From NCBI GenBank assembly GCA_018500005.2, contig JAHBAP020000053.1, positions 1 through 5,554 of the forward strand: a stretch of DNA of 5,554 bases. The letters are read 5' to 3'. Source of the stretch: Mycobacterium sp. Lineage in GTDB: Bacteria > Actinomycetota > Actinomycetes > Mycobacteriales > Mycobacteriaceae. The first letter of the stretch is position 1. The number at the start of each line of letters is the position of its first letter. The notes below the pieces were generated by a model. It was not told where the DNA came from and searched no databases. It was given only the letters and a program-made list of their open reading frames with translations. Shown here one piece after another: positions 1-5,554 of this stretch. The translations under genes were made by a program, and so were the position numbers.

Positions 1-19
1 AGATGTGTATAAGAGCCAG
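1..19. other. Nextera/Tn5 mosaic-end adapter remnant (non-genomic)
   Basis: The first 19 bases read AGATGTGTATAAGAGCCAG. The Tn5 mosaic end used in tagmentation libraries is AGATGTGTATAAGAGACAG, so 18 of 19 positions match, with one A-to-C difference at position 16. The match starts at base 1 and ends where GC-rich, genome-like sequence begins, as expected for untrimmed adapter at a contig end. These bases are also A/T-rich, unlike the rest of the window. They should be excluded from any analysis of the aceA upstream region. Confidence 0.93.
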
Positions 20-47
20 GGACCGGTCCACTGCCGGGTCCCCCGGC
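20..47. repeat. Two adjacent short palindromes upstream of aceA
   Basis: Positions 20-29 are a perfect 10-bp palindrome, GGACCGGTCC. Four bases downstream, 33-38 (GCCGGG) and 42-47 (CCCGGC) form a 6-bp inverted repeat around the three-base loop TCC. Both contain the GGTCC or GGGTCC string that recurs in the larger repeat nearer aceA. They could be operator half-sites, or the 3' end of a terminator hairpin of a gene lying upstream of the contig. There is no run of T after them, and GC-rich sequence makes such repeats common by chance, so the function is unknown. Confidence 0.4.
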
Positions 48-87
48 CGATATCTAGGCGCTCTGGCGCGGCGGTGTACCCGCCCGG

Positions 88-93
88 GATAAT
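88..93 (+). promoter_or_regulatory. Candidate -10 element for aceA
   Basis: GATAAT at 88-93 matches the TATAAT -10 consensus at five of six positions and is the best such hexamer in the leader. It would place the transcription start at about 99-102 and give aceA a 5' leader of roughly 42-45 bases. No good -35 is visible: CTGGCG at 63-68 lies 19 bases upstream and is only a weak match, though mycobacterial promoters often lack a strong -35. A second, weaker A/T-rich candidate is TATCTA at 51-56, which would put the whole inverted repeat at 90-134 inside the transcript. This is a sequence-only guess. Confidence 0.35.
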
Positions 94-134
94 CGGGTCC
101 GTCGGATGACACTCATAGCCGGCGGACCCGATTA
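90..134. promoter_or_regulatory. Perfect 12-bp inverted repeat spanning the aceA leader (operator or leader hairpin)
   Basis: TAATCGGGTCCG at 90-101 is the exact reverse complement of CGGACCCGATTA at 123-134. Pairing continues inward with one G-U wobble (102/122) and three more pairs (103-105 with 119-121). This gives a 16-pair stem around a 13-base loop at 106-118. The right arm's last base is the first base of the aceA AGGAG ribosome binding site, and the left arm overlaps the candidate -10. As DNA it could be a repressor operator with two half-sites about 33 bp, three helical turns, apart. As RNA it could limit ribosome access, but only if transcription starts upstream of about 90. The repeat itself is directly visible; its role is inferred. 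Confidence 0.7.
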
Positions 135-135
135 G
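106..135 (+). CDS. Possible nine-codon upstream ORF (leader peptide) before aceA
   Basis: An ATG at 106-108 opens a nine-residue [12 protein letters not shown], ending at TAG 133-135. The ATG is the first base triplet of the loop of the inverted repeat, and the TAG overlaps the aceA Shine-Dalgarno by two bases. A ribosome ending here would stand directly on the aceA initiation region. If the GATAAT at 88-93 is the -10, the transcript would begin only about 4-7 bases before this ATG, close to the leaderless arrangement that is common in mycobacteria. No clear ribosome binding site precedes it. So short an ORF can easily occur by chance, and the peptide has no run of a diagnostic amino acid. 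Confidence 0.2.
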   Translation: MTLIAGGPD

Positions 136-138
136 GAG
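134..138 (+). promoter_or_regulatory. Ribosome binding site of aceA
   Basis: AGGAG at 134-138 lies five bases before the ATG at 144, an ideal Shine-Dalgarno sequence and spacing. It fixes the start of the isocitrate lyase at 144. Its first base belongs to the right arm of the upstream inverted repeat, so folding of that arm would place a stem immediately against the site. Confidence 0.85.
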
Positions 139-143
139 CACCC

Positions 144-2429
144 ATGTCGATTGTCGAAGCGGACGCAGTCAGCCAGTTCCAGCAGGAGGTGGCCGAGACC
201 CAGCAGTATTTCGACAGCCCGCGTTTCTCCGGCATCACCCGCCTCTACACCGCCCGCCAGGTGGTCGAACAGCGCGGCACCATCCCGGTGGACTACACCG
301 TCGCCCGGGAGACCTCGGCCGCCTTCTACGCCCGGTTGCGTGAGCTCTTCGGCCAGCGCAGGTCCATCACCACCTTCGGCCCGTACTCCCCCGGCCAGGC
401 GGTGACCATGAAGCGCTGCGGAATCGAGGGCATCTACCTCGGCGGCTGGGCGACATCAGCCAAGGGTTCCACCACCGAAGATCCGGGACCCGACCTGGCG
501 AGCTACCCGCTGAGCCAGGTTCCCGACGAGGCGGCCGGTCTGGTCCGCGCCCTGCTCACCGCAGACCGCAACCAGCAGTATCTGCGACTGCAGATGACCC
601 CCGAACAGCGGAGCGTAACTCCCGCAATCGACTATCGGCCCTTCATCATCGCCGACGCCGACACCGGCCACGGCGGAGATCCGCACGTGCGCAACCTGAT
701 TCGCCGTTTCGTGGAAGCCGGGGTGACCGGCTACCACATCGAGGATCAGCGTCCGGGAACCAAGAAATGCGGCCATCAGGGCGGCAAGGTTCTGGTCCCG
801 TCCGACGAACAGATCAAGCGGCTCAACACCGCACGCTTCCAACTCGACATCATGGGGGTTCCCGGCATCATCGTGGCCCGCACCGATGCCGAGGCGGCCA
901 ACCTGATCGACGGGCGGGCCGACGAACGTGACCAACCCTTCCTGCTGGGCGTCACCAATCTCGCTGTCCCCCAGTACAAGTCCTGCTTCTTGGCCATGCT
1001 GCGCCGGTTCCACCATCAGGGCGTGACCGAACTCAACGGGTATCTGCTCTACGCGCTCCCGGAAGGCGAGTACGCCGCGGCCGACGCCTGGCTGGCCGCA
1101 AAGGGCATCACCAGACTCATCGACGAGGCAGCGGCGACCTGGACTGCCGGCGGACAGGGCTCACTGGACGTGCTGTTCGACCGGGTGGAGTCGGAGTTCG
1201 TCGACGCGTGGCAGACCGACGCCGGCCTGGACACCTATGGCAACGCCGTCGCCGAGGTGCTGCGGTTCAAGGACAGCGAGGGCGAGGCGCTGACGATGAA
1301 GCCGGCCGAGTGGGTCGAATTCGCCCGGACCGCTTCGCTGTACGCCGCCCGCCGGAAGGCCGCCGAACTCGGCGTGGATCCCCCGTGGGACTGCGAGCTT
1401 GCGCGGACCCCGGAGGGCTATTACCAGGTGCGCGGGGGTATCCCGTACGCGATCGCCAAGTCGCTTGCGGCCGCGCCGTTCGCAGATCTGCTGTGGATGG
1501 AGACCAAGACCGCCGATCTCGCCGACGCCCGCGAGTTCGCCGAGGCCGTCCACGCGGTGTATCCGGACATGATGCTTGCCTACAACCTTTCCCCCTCGTT
1601 CAACTGGGATACCACCGGCATGACCGAGGACGAGATGCGTTCATTCCCCGAGGAACTCGGCAAGATGGGCTTCGTCTTCAACTTCATGACCTATGGCGGC
1701 CATCAGGTCGACGGCGTGGCGGCCGAGGAGTTCGCCACCGCGCTGCGCCAGGACGGCATGCTCGCCCTGGCTCGACTGCAGCGCAAGATGCGGCTGGTCG
1801 AATCTCCCTACCGGACGCCGCAAACTCTGGTCGGCGGGCCTCGCAGCGACGCGGCGCTGGCCGCCTCGTCCGGCCGCACCGCGACGACCAAGGCAATGGG
1901 CAAGGGCTCCACGCAGGTGCAGCATCTGGTGCAGACCGAGGTTCCCAAGAAGCTGCTGGAGGACTGGCTGGCGTTGTGGAGCGAGCACTACAAACTGGGC
2001 GATCGGCTTCGGGTGCAACTTCGCCCGCGCCGGGCCGGCTCGAATCTGCTGGAGTTGAGCATCTTCGGCGACACCGATGACGAGAAGTTGGCCGACGTCG
2101 TGTTCGACCCGATCACCGACCGGCAAGGCCGCAGCATCCTGACGGTGCGGGATCAGAACACCTACTCGGCCAAGATGCGCCAGAAGCGACTGATGACCCT
2201 TGTCCACCTGTGGCTGGTGCACCGGTTCAAGGCCGATGCCGTGTATTACGTGACCCCCACCGAGGACAACAAGTACCAGACCGAGAAGATGCAGGCGCAC
2301 GGGATTTTCAGCAACGTCAACAAGGACGTCGGCGAGATCATCGTCGCCGACATCAACCACCCGCGGATCGCCGAACTGCTCGAACCGGACCGCAAGGCGC
2401 TGCAGAAGCTGATCCGCAAGGAGGGCTGA
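144..2429 (+). CDS. aceA: Isocitrate lyase, long two-domain ICL2 type
   Basis: This cytosolic enzyme cleaves isocitrate to glyoxylate and succinate, the first step of the glyoxylate shunt. Mycobacterial homologues also cleave 2-methylisocitrate in propionate catabolism. The signature KKCGH is at residues 207-211, with catalytic Cys209. The Mg-binding DADTGHGG is at 171-178. Other conserved active-site blocks are HIEDQ (198-202), ARTDAEA (245-251), WMET (451-454), NLSPSFNW (481-488) and FMTYGGH (514-520). At 761 residues it is far longer than the ~430-residue ICL1 form and matches the ~766-residue ICL2 form. After a linker near 590-602, residues ~603-761 correspond to the GNAT-like C-terminal domain, which in M. 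tuberculosis ICL2 binds acetyl-CoA or propionyl-CoA and activates the enzyme. The start is supported by AGGAG five bases upstream. The frame is intact, unlike M. tuberculosis H37Rv, where the gene is split into aceAa/aceAb. Regulation may involve the inverted repeat at 90-134. The family call is near certain; the ICL2 assignment rests on length and the C-terminal extension. Confidence 0.97.
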   Translation: MSIVEADAVSQFQQEVAETQQYFDSPRFSGITRLYTARQVVEQRGTIPVDYTVARETSAAFYARLRELFGQRRSITTFGPYSPGQAVTMKRCGIEGIYLGGWATSAKGSTTEDPGPDLASYPLSQVPDEAAGLVRALLTADRNQQYLRLQMTPEQRSVTPAIDYRPFIIADADTGHGGDPHVRNLIRRFVEAGVTGYHIEDQRPGTKKCGHQGGKVLVPSDEQIKRLNTARFQLDIMGVPGIIVARTDAEAANLIDGRADERDQPFLLGVTNLAVPQYKSCFLAMLRRFHHQGVTELNGYLLYALPEGEYAAADAWLAAKGITRLIDEAAATWTAGGQGSLDVLFDRVESEFVDAWQTDAGLDTYGNAVAEVLRFKDSEGEALTMKPAEWVEFARTASLYAARRKAAELGVDPPWDCELARTPEGYYQVRGGIPYAIAKSLAAAPFADLLWMETKTADLADAREFAEAVHAVYPDMMLAYNLSPSFNWDTTGMTEDEMRSFPEELGKMGFVFNFMTYGGHQVDGVAAEEFATALRQDGMLALARLQRKMRLVESPYRTPQTLVGGPRSDAALAASSGRTATTKAMGKGSTQVQHLVQTEVPKKLLEDWLALWSEHYKLGDRLRVQLRPRRAGSNLLELSIFGDTDDEKLADVVFDPITDRQGRSILTVRDQNTYSAKMRQKRLMTLVHLWLVHRFKADAVYYVTPTEDNKYQTEKMQAHGIFSNVNKDVGEIIVADINHPRIAELLEPDRKALQKLIRKEG

Positions 2430-2444
2430 CCCCCTGAGCGTCTT
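2430..2444. other. 15-base gap between convergent stop codons, no clear terminator
   Basis: Only 15 bases separate the TGA of aceA (2427-2429) from the TGA of the minus-strand nuclease gene (complement of 2445-2447). The only symmetry is a 5-bp repeat, GCTGA 2425-2429 with TCAGC 2445-2449, around a 15-base loop. It is too weak to be a convincing intrinsic terminator, and no T-tract follows on either strand. Transcripts from both sides probably overlap into each other's 3' coding ends, or end by a factor-dependent route. Confidence 0.6.
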
Positions 2445-3233
2445 TCAGCAGCGGGCCAGCACGTCAGTCAACGCCTTCTTCTCCTTGGCCGACAACCACA
2501 GGCCGTAGGCGGTCTTCACGTCGATCTGGCGCGCCACGAAATCGCAGCGGAACGCCTCGTTGGGCGGCAGCCATGACGCGGCGTCACGAAACGCCTTGTC
2601 GAAGTTCGCTTTCGGGCTGACCGCAAGCAGGTTGCGCGGATCGTTGGCGAAGTCCAGGCGGCGCTGCGGGTCCCAGGCTCGGGCACCTTTGTACCAGGCG
2701 TCCGCCAAGGCGACCACATGGTCGATCTCGATGGCTTTGGAACTCTCCGGACCGCGGACGAACGGGATCACATTTCCGGTGTAGGGATCGGTCAGGGTGC
2801 CGCTCTGGGCGAAGCACGTGAAGGGACGGACCACCAGGTCCTTGAGGTCGCGGCGCAGGATGTCGTCGCGAGTGTTACAACCGTTATGGCCGAACTCAAC
2901 GTTGACATCGTCGCTCCAGGCTTCGCCGAACTGGTAGCGCTGGAAGTCCGAGGTGCGGTCCCATCCCCTAACCGGCAGGTTCTTGAGTTGCTGGCGGGCG
3001 ATGTCGTAGCGGGACGGCGGCGGTGCGGGCTGGGGCGCCGACGAAGTGGGTCCCGCGCTTGACGGTTCTGGCGCGCGCCAGGTCTGCGATGGACTGGAAA
3101 CCGTCTGCGCGGAACGGCTCTGCCACACCAGCACCCCGGCCACCGCACCGACGACGAGCGTCGCCAGTAGTGCAGCCAGTCCGCGCCGGCGCCGACGGCG
3201 CTTCGCCGCCGCAGCGTCCCTACCGGAGCCCAC
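2445..3233 (-). CDS. Membrane-anchored or exported HNH endonuclease family protein (DUF1524-type)
   Basis: The 262-residue product begins with a basic stretch (KRRRRRR, 11-17), then a hydrophobic segment (~18-37) and a Ser/Pro/Thr-rich linker (~41-74). This is an N-in signal anchor or uncleaved signal, with the rest outside the membrane. The C-terminal part has the actinobacterial HNH/DUF1524 pattern: GCNTRDDILRRDL (118-130), EIDHVVALADAW (169-180) with candidate catalytic Asp171-His172, FANDPRNLLAV (195-205) with Asn201, and ANFDKAFRDAASWLPP (209-224). All four cysteines (119, 140, 230, 262) lie on the outer side, which suits disulfides. The fold predicts metal-dependent nucleic-acid cleavage; the substrate is unknown, and nutrient DNA scavenging or envelope activity are only guesses. 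The start is GTG 3233, the furthest upstream possible because an in-frame TAG lies two codons before it. Later in-frame starts would remove the anchor. Its ribosome binding site is poor, suggesting translational coupling to the hydrolase gene three bases upstream. Confidence 0.85.
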   Translation of the reverse strand: MGSGRDAAAAKRRRRRRGLAALLATLVVGAVAGVLVWQSRSAQTVSSPSQTWRAPEPSSAGPTSSAPQPAPPPSRYDIARQQLKNLPVRGWDRTSDFQRYQFGEAWSDDVNVEFGHNGCNTRDDILRRDLKDLVVRPFTCFAQSGTLTDPYTGNVIPFVRGPESSKAIEIDHVVALADAWYKGARAWDPQRRLDFANDPRNLLAVSPKANFDKAFRDAASWLPPNEAFRCDFVARQIDVKTAYGLWLSAKEKKALTDVLARC

Positions 3234-3239
3234 CGCCTA
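3231..3239 (-). promoter_or_regulatory. In-frame stop/start junction coupling hydrolase and nuclease genes
   Basis: Reading the minus strand, the hydrolase ends at TAG (3239-3237). One codon, GCG, follows, and the nuclease starts at GTG (3233-3231) in the same reading frame. The preceding bases hold no strong Shine-Dalgarno; AGGCG directly abuts the GTG, which is too close to be ideal. Re-initiation by ribosomes ending on the hydrolase is the simplest way to translate the nuclease. The two genes therefore very likely share a transcript. Confidence 0.6.
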
Positions 3240-5554
3240 CGGCACGAACGGAACGGGAGCCACAGTGGTGTGCAACGGCATGTCCAGATTGATATCGGAC
3301 ATCCGGATCCAGCCGTAGCTCCAGGCGTTGGCGTAATTGAGCGACGAACTGGTGATCTGCAGAGTCAGGGAGTCCCCGGCCTCGGCCGTGTAGGCGATGT
3401 CCTCCATGGCGATGCTGACGGTGTGCGTCCTGCCGTCCAACGCGACCTGGATGGGTGTGGTGATGTTGCTGAGCACCAGGCCCGAGACGTTGTCTACCAA
3501 TTGCGCATACACCGTGTGGCCGGTGCCCAAACCGGAGTAGGTGAAGCTGAGCGTCGGGGCACCCACCACCTGGTTTCCGGCCGGAACCGTCACAGCGGTG
3601 TTGACCGCGTTCCACGCCTTTCCAGCATTGACGATGGAGAACGGCAGATCCTTGATCGGATAGGGCCCCGAGCCGCCGCCCGCAGGCCACAGCGGGAGGA
3701 ATCCGCCATCCCCGGTCGCGGTGTACTCACCCTGGTTGAACCCCGGATCCCAGGGCAAATCGTCGGAGTTGTAGTACAACCCCTTCTGGTCGAACCACTG
3801 GAAGGTCCTGATCTTGTCGGTGGCGGCGGTACTCGATCCGGCGACGTACTGGTCCATCCACATCAGGTTCTGGATGATGCCGTACTGATCCTGCTCGAGC
3901 GGTTTGTTCGGAATGTCGCAGTCGCCGTGGCCGCCGCAGAACCAGAACAGCTTCACCGGCGGGTCGGCCGGGCTGGTCTGAATGGTCTGGCCATTGGCCA
4001 CCGATTCCGATAACGGGAAGAGGGTGTCGTGGATGCCCTGGAACAGCATCGTGGGCGCCTGCTCCTTGGTGAGCAATGTGGTCGGACCGACGCTGGCCAA
4101 CACCGCCTCGGAACTTGGGCTCAGCTTCCCGAACAGGTCTCCCTGCAGGATGCCCAGGTAGATAGCCGGGTTCACCCGAGCCCCGGTGAACGCCAGCGCC
4201 GCGGCCAGAATCGTGGCCCAGCCGGTCTTGAACGCGCCGTCCGGATACAGCGAACTGATCAACGAATTCCAGCCGATCTCCGGGGTGATCGCGTCGATAC
4301 GCGGATCGACCGTGGTCAGCTGGATACCGCCGCCGTAGGACCCGCCCGTCATCCCGACCAGCACGTCACCCGCGTCGGTCTTCACCTGTGCCCGTGCAAC
4401 ATTGGTGTCGCTGGTCAACCAGGAGATGATCGAGGACACGTCCCGGCCCTCCAAGAACGGGTTGTCGATGTTCAACTGGCCGCCGGAGGCGAACTCGCCG
4501 CGCGGGTCCCAGGTGATCACGTTGTAGCCGCCGCCGCCGCTGTACTCCAGCCCACCGAGCAACGTCGACTTGAAGTAGTCGTCCCGCAAGGGTGCGATTC
4601 CCGGGGTCAGGCTGCCGAACTGGTTGGCCGGGAACAACTGCCCGTACCGGGTGAGCGGATCGGTGTTGGCCGCACAGGCCAGGCCCGAGGCGGCGAGCAC
4701 GGTCGGTGCGCTCTCGACAGCACCGGTGGCGACGTTGGTGGCCGGGAAGTAGTTGACACTGATCGGGGTGCCGTCGAAGGAGGGCATCTTGTAGGTGAAC
4801 GCGGTCGGGCGCTGCGCCGCCAAAGTATTCGGAACGATGTCGAAGGGCACAATCTTGGCCTGCCCGATGAGCGGCGACAACAAGTCACCGACGATCGGAA
4901 TCCGATGAATGATCGCCAGGACCTGGGGCACCAGAAGCTTGCCCAGTCCGCCGAACAACTTCTCGATTGCCTGATCGAACTTCGACAACTCCATGGCCAT
5001 GATCGCAAAATTCTCGGTCGCCCCGGGCGTCGTCAGTGTGCTGCTATAGGGCAAATAGGAGAACCCGCCCTCGGAGCCGTAGAAATTGGTCAGCGGCAAT
5101 AACGGACCGCCGCCGATCTTGCCGCCGGCGTCGGGCTTGCGGACCACAACGTAGCTCATCGGCAGGTCTTTACTCGAGGTCGCGTTGACCGCTCCGACCA
5201 GCACGCCGGGCAACGGCGTCTTGGCGTTGTCGGGCCCCAACGGAGCGCCCCACGCGATGGTCGGGTTCGCGGTGATGTGGTTGTTGAAGATCGACGACGC
5301 GGTCGGCGACTGGCGGCGGGCGGCGGCCAGTAGCGCCCAGGACAGCGGCGACTCGCTGGACGGCAGGCCTCCCGGCGCGGCCGACGGGTCAGAGCCGGAG
5401 CCCAAAGCCGCTACCGCCGTCACCGCGCTCGCAACCGCATCCGTCGGCGCCGGCACCGCCTCGGGTGCGACGGCCCCGGTCACCGGATCAGGATCCTGCA
5501 CCCCGGCGACGGGGGCACCGACAACCGGCACCACGACCGATTCCGCGGCCGCAC
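3237..5554 (-). CDS. Secreted Ig-like/alpha-beta hydrolase, CocE/NonD (peptidase S15-like) family, 5' partial
   Basis: The frame is open to the window edge. GTG 5534 is the first possible start inside the window, but in-frame codons for AAAESV precede it, so the true N-terminus and any export signal lie outside. Numbering from 5534 (765 residues): ~1-60 is Ala/Val/Pro-rich linker. ~78-182 resembles the Ig/cadherin-like module of mycobacterial exported proteins (LPMSYVVVRKPDAGG, GGFSYLP, ENFAIMAMEL). ~186-226 is a hydrophobic helical stretch (HRIPIVGDLLSPLIG). ~240-565 is the alpha/beta-hydrolase domain, with WDPRGEF (342-348), nucleophile elbow GGSYGG (Ser399), likely acid Asp503 (QGIHDTLFP) and His536 (CGGHGDC). 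~655-752 is a beta-rich C-terminal domain like the jelly roll of S15/CocE enzymes. The predicted activity is serine hydrolysis of an ester, amide or acyl bond; the substrate is unknown. Cys533 and Cys539 flank the catalytic His and could form a disulfide, which fits an extracytoplasmic site. It is first of a likely two-gene unit with the HNH protein. Confidence 0.85.
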   Translation of the reverse strand, partial: AAAESVVVPVVGAPVAGVQDPDPVTGAVAPEAVPAPTDAVASAVTAVAALGSGSDPSAAPGGLPSSESPLSWALLAAARRQSPTASSIFNNHITANPTIAWGAPLGPDNAKTPLPGVLVGAVNATSSKDLPMSYVVVRKPDAGGKIGGGPLLPLTNFYGSEGGFSYLPYSSTLTTPGATENFAIMAMELSKFDQAIEKLFGGLGKLLVPQVLAIIHRIPIVGDLLSPLIGQAKIVPFDIVPNTLAAQRPTAFTYKMPSFDGTPISVNYFPATNVATGAVESAPTVLAASGLACAANTDPLTRYGQLFPANQFGSLTPGIAPLRDDYFKSTLLGGLEYSGGGGYNVITWDPRGEFASGGQLNIDNPFLEGRDVSSIISWLTSDTNVARAQVKTDAGDVLVGMTGGSYGGGIQLTTVDPRIDAITPEIGWNSLISSLYPDGAFKTGWATILAAALAFTGARVNPAIYLGILQGDLFGKLSPSSEAVLASVGPTTLLTKEQAPTMLFQGIHDTLFPLSESVANGQTIQTSPADPPVKLFWFCGGHGDCDIPNKPLEQDQYGIIQNLMWMDQYVAGSSTAATDKIRTFQWFDQKGLYYNSDDLPWDPGFNQGEYTATGDGGFLPLWPAGGGSGPYPIKDLPFSIVNAGKAWNAVNTAVTVPAGNQVVGAPTLSFTYSGLGTGHTVYAQLVDNVSGLVLSNITTPIQVALDGRTHTVSIAMEDIAYTAEAGDSLTLQITSSSLNYANAWSYGWIRMSDINLDMPLHTTVAPVPFVP

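Noticed and set aside
1..19. Terminal inverted repeat of a natural transposon
   Set aside because: The match is to the engineered Tn5 mosaic end at the exact contig edge, with no transposase gene or partner repeat elsewhere in the window. Library adapter is the simpler explanation.
456..2360. Minus-strand open frames inside aceA (456-1016, 1161-1553, 1641-2360) and a plus-strand frame at 1208-2080
   Set aside because: All lie within the well-supported isocitrate lyase, have low-complexity or Arg-rich translations, and show no motif or ribosome binding site that would outweigh it.
2425..2449. Possible bidirectional terminator between the convergent genes
   Set aside because: Only five base pairs with a 15-base loop and no T-tract. 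The symmetry mostly reflects two facing TGA stop codons.
4511..4540. CCG-rich short tandem repeat
   Set aside because: It encodes a Gly run (GGGG, residues 333-336) just before the WDPRG block of the hydrolase, and is too short to be a meaningful repeat.
3270..5102. Long plus-strand open frames (3270-4013 and 4029-5102) antisense to the hydrolase
   Set aside because: They mirror the hydrolase coding frame, as is usual in GC-rich DNA. Their translations are Arg/Gly/Val-rich, with no recognisable domain, while the minus-strand frame carries clear motifs.
5543..5552. Overlapping SacII (CCGCGG) and NotI (GCGGCCGC) sites at the window end, suggesting a cloning junction
   Set aside because: The bases read as Ala-Ala-Ala-Glu codons in the open hydrolase frame and suit the Ala-rich linker. 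Such sites are common in GC-rich genomes.
20..5554. CRISPR array, tRNA/rRNA gene, insertion sequence or phage integrase
   Set aside because: No regularly spaced repeats, no RNA gene landmarks, and no transposase or integrase motif were found. About 97% of the window is occupied by the three real coding regions.

Overview
The window is GC-rich, with compact coding and mycobacterial protein families. These include a full-length two-domain isocitrate lyase of the mycobacterial ICL2 type and a secreted Ig-like plus alpha/beta-hydrolase protein with Pro/Ala/Val-rich low-complexity sequence. It is most likely a contig end from a Mycobacterium or Mycolicibacterium (or a close Mycobacteriales relative). 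Species cannot be read from the sequence. The first 19 bases are not genomic: they match the Nextera/Tn5 mosaic-end adapter at 18 of 19 positions.

Layout. Positions 1-19 are adapter. Positions 20-143 are a short, structure-rich leader with several GGTCC-containing palindromes and a plausible -10 element. The leader also holds a perfect 12-bp inverted repeat (90-101 / 123-134) whose right arm runs into the ribosome binding site of aceA. Positions 144-2429 (+) encode a complete 761-residue isocitrate lyase. A 15-base gap separates its stop from the stop of the convergent gene at 2445-3233 (-), a 262-residue membrane-anchored or exported DUF1524-type HNH endonuclease family protein. Three bases upstream of that gene's GTG start ends a large gene (3237 to the window edge, -). 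It encodes a secreted-type alpha/beta hydrolase of the CocE/NonD (peptidase S15-like) class with an Ig/cadherin-like N-terminal module. Its reading frame is open to the last base, so its true start and signal peptide lie outside the window.

How the genes work together. Isocitrate lyase starts the glyoxylate shunt and also acts as methylisocitrate lyase in mycobacteria, supporting growth on fatty acids and propionyl-CoA precursors. The two minus-strand genes look like one transcription unit for two cell-envelope or extracellular hydrolytic proteins, an esterase/acylase/peptidase-like enzyme and a nuclease-fold protein. They probably form a separate unit from aceA. No evidence of a phage, transposon, CRISPR array, RNA gene or dedicated defence island was seen. 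The most interesting unexplained signals are the aceA leader palindrome with its tiny upstream ORF, and the in-frame TAG-GCG-GTG junction between hydrolase and nuclease.
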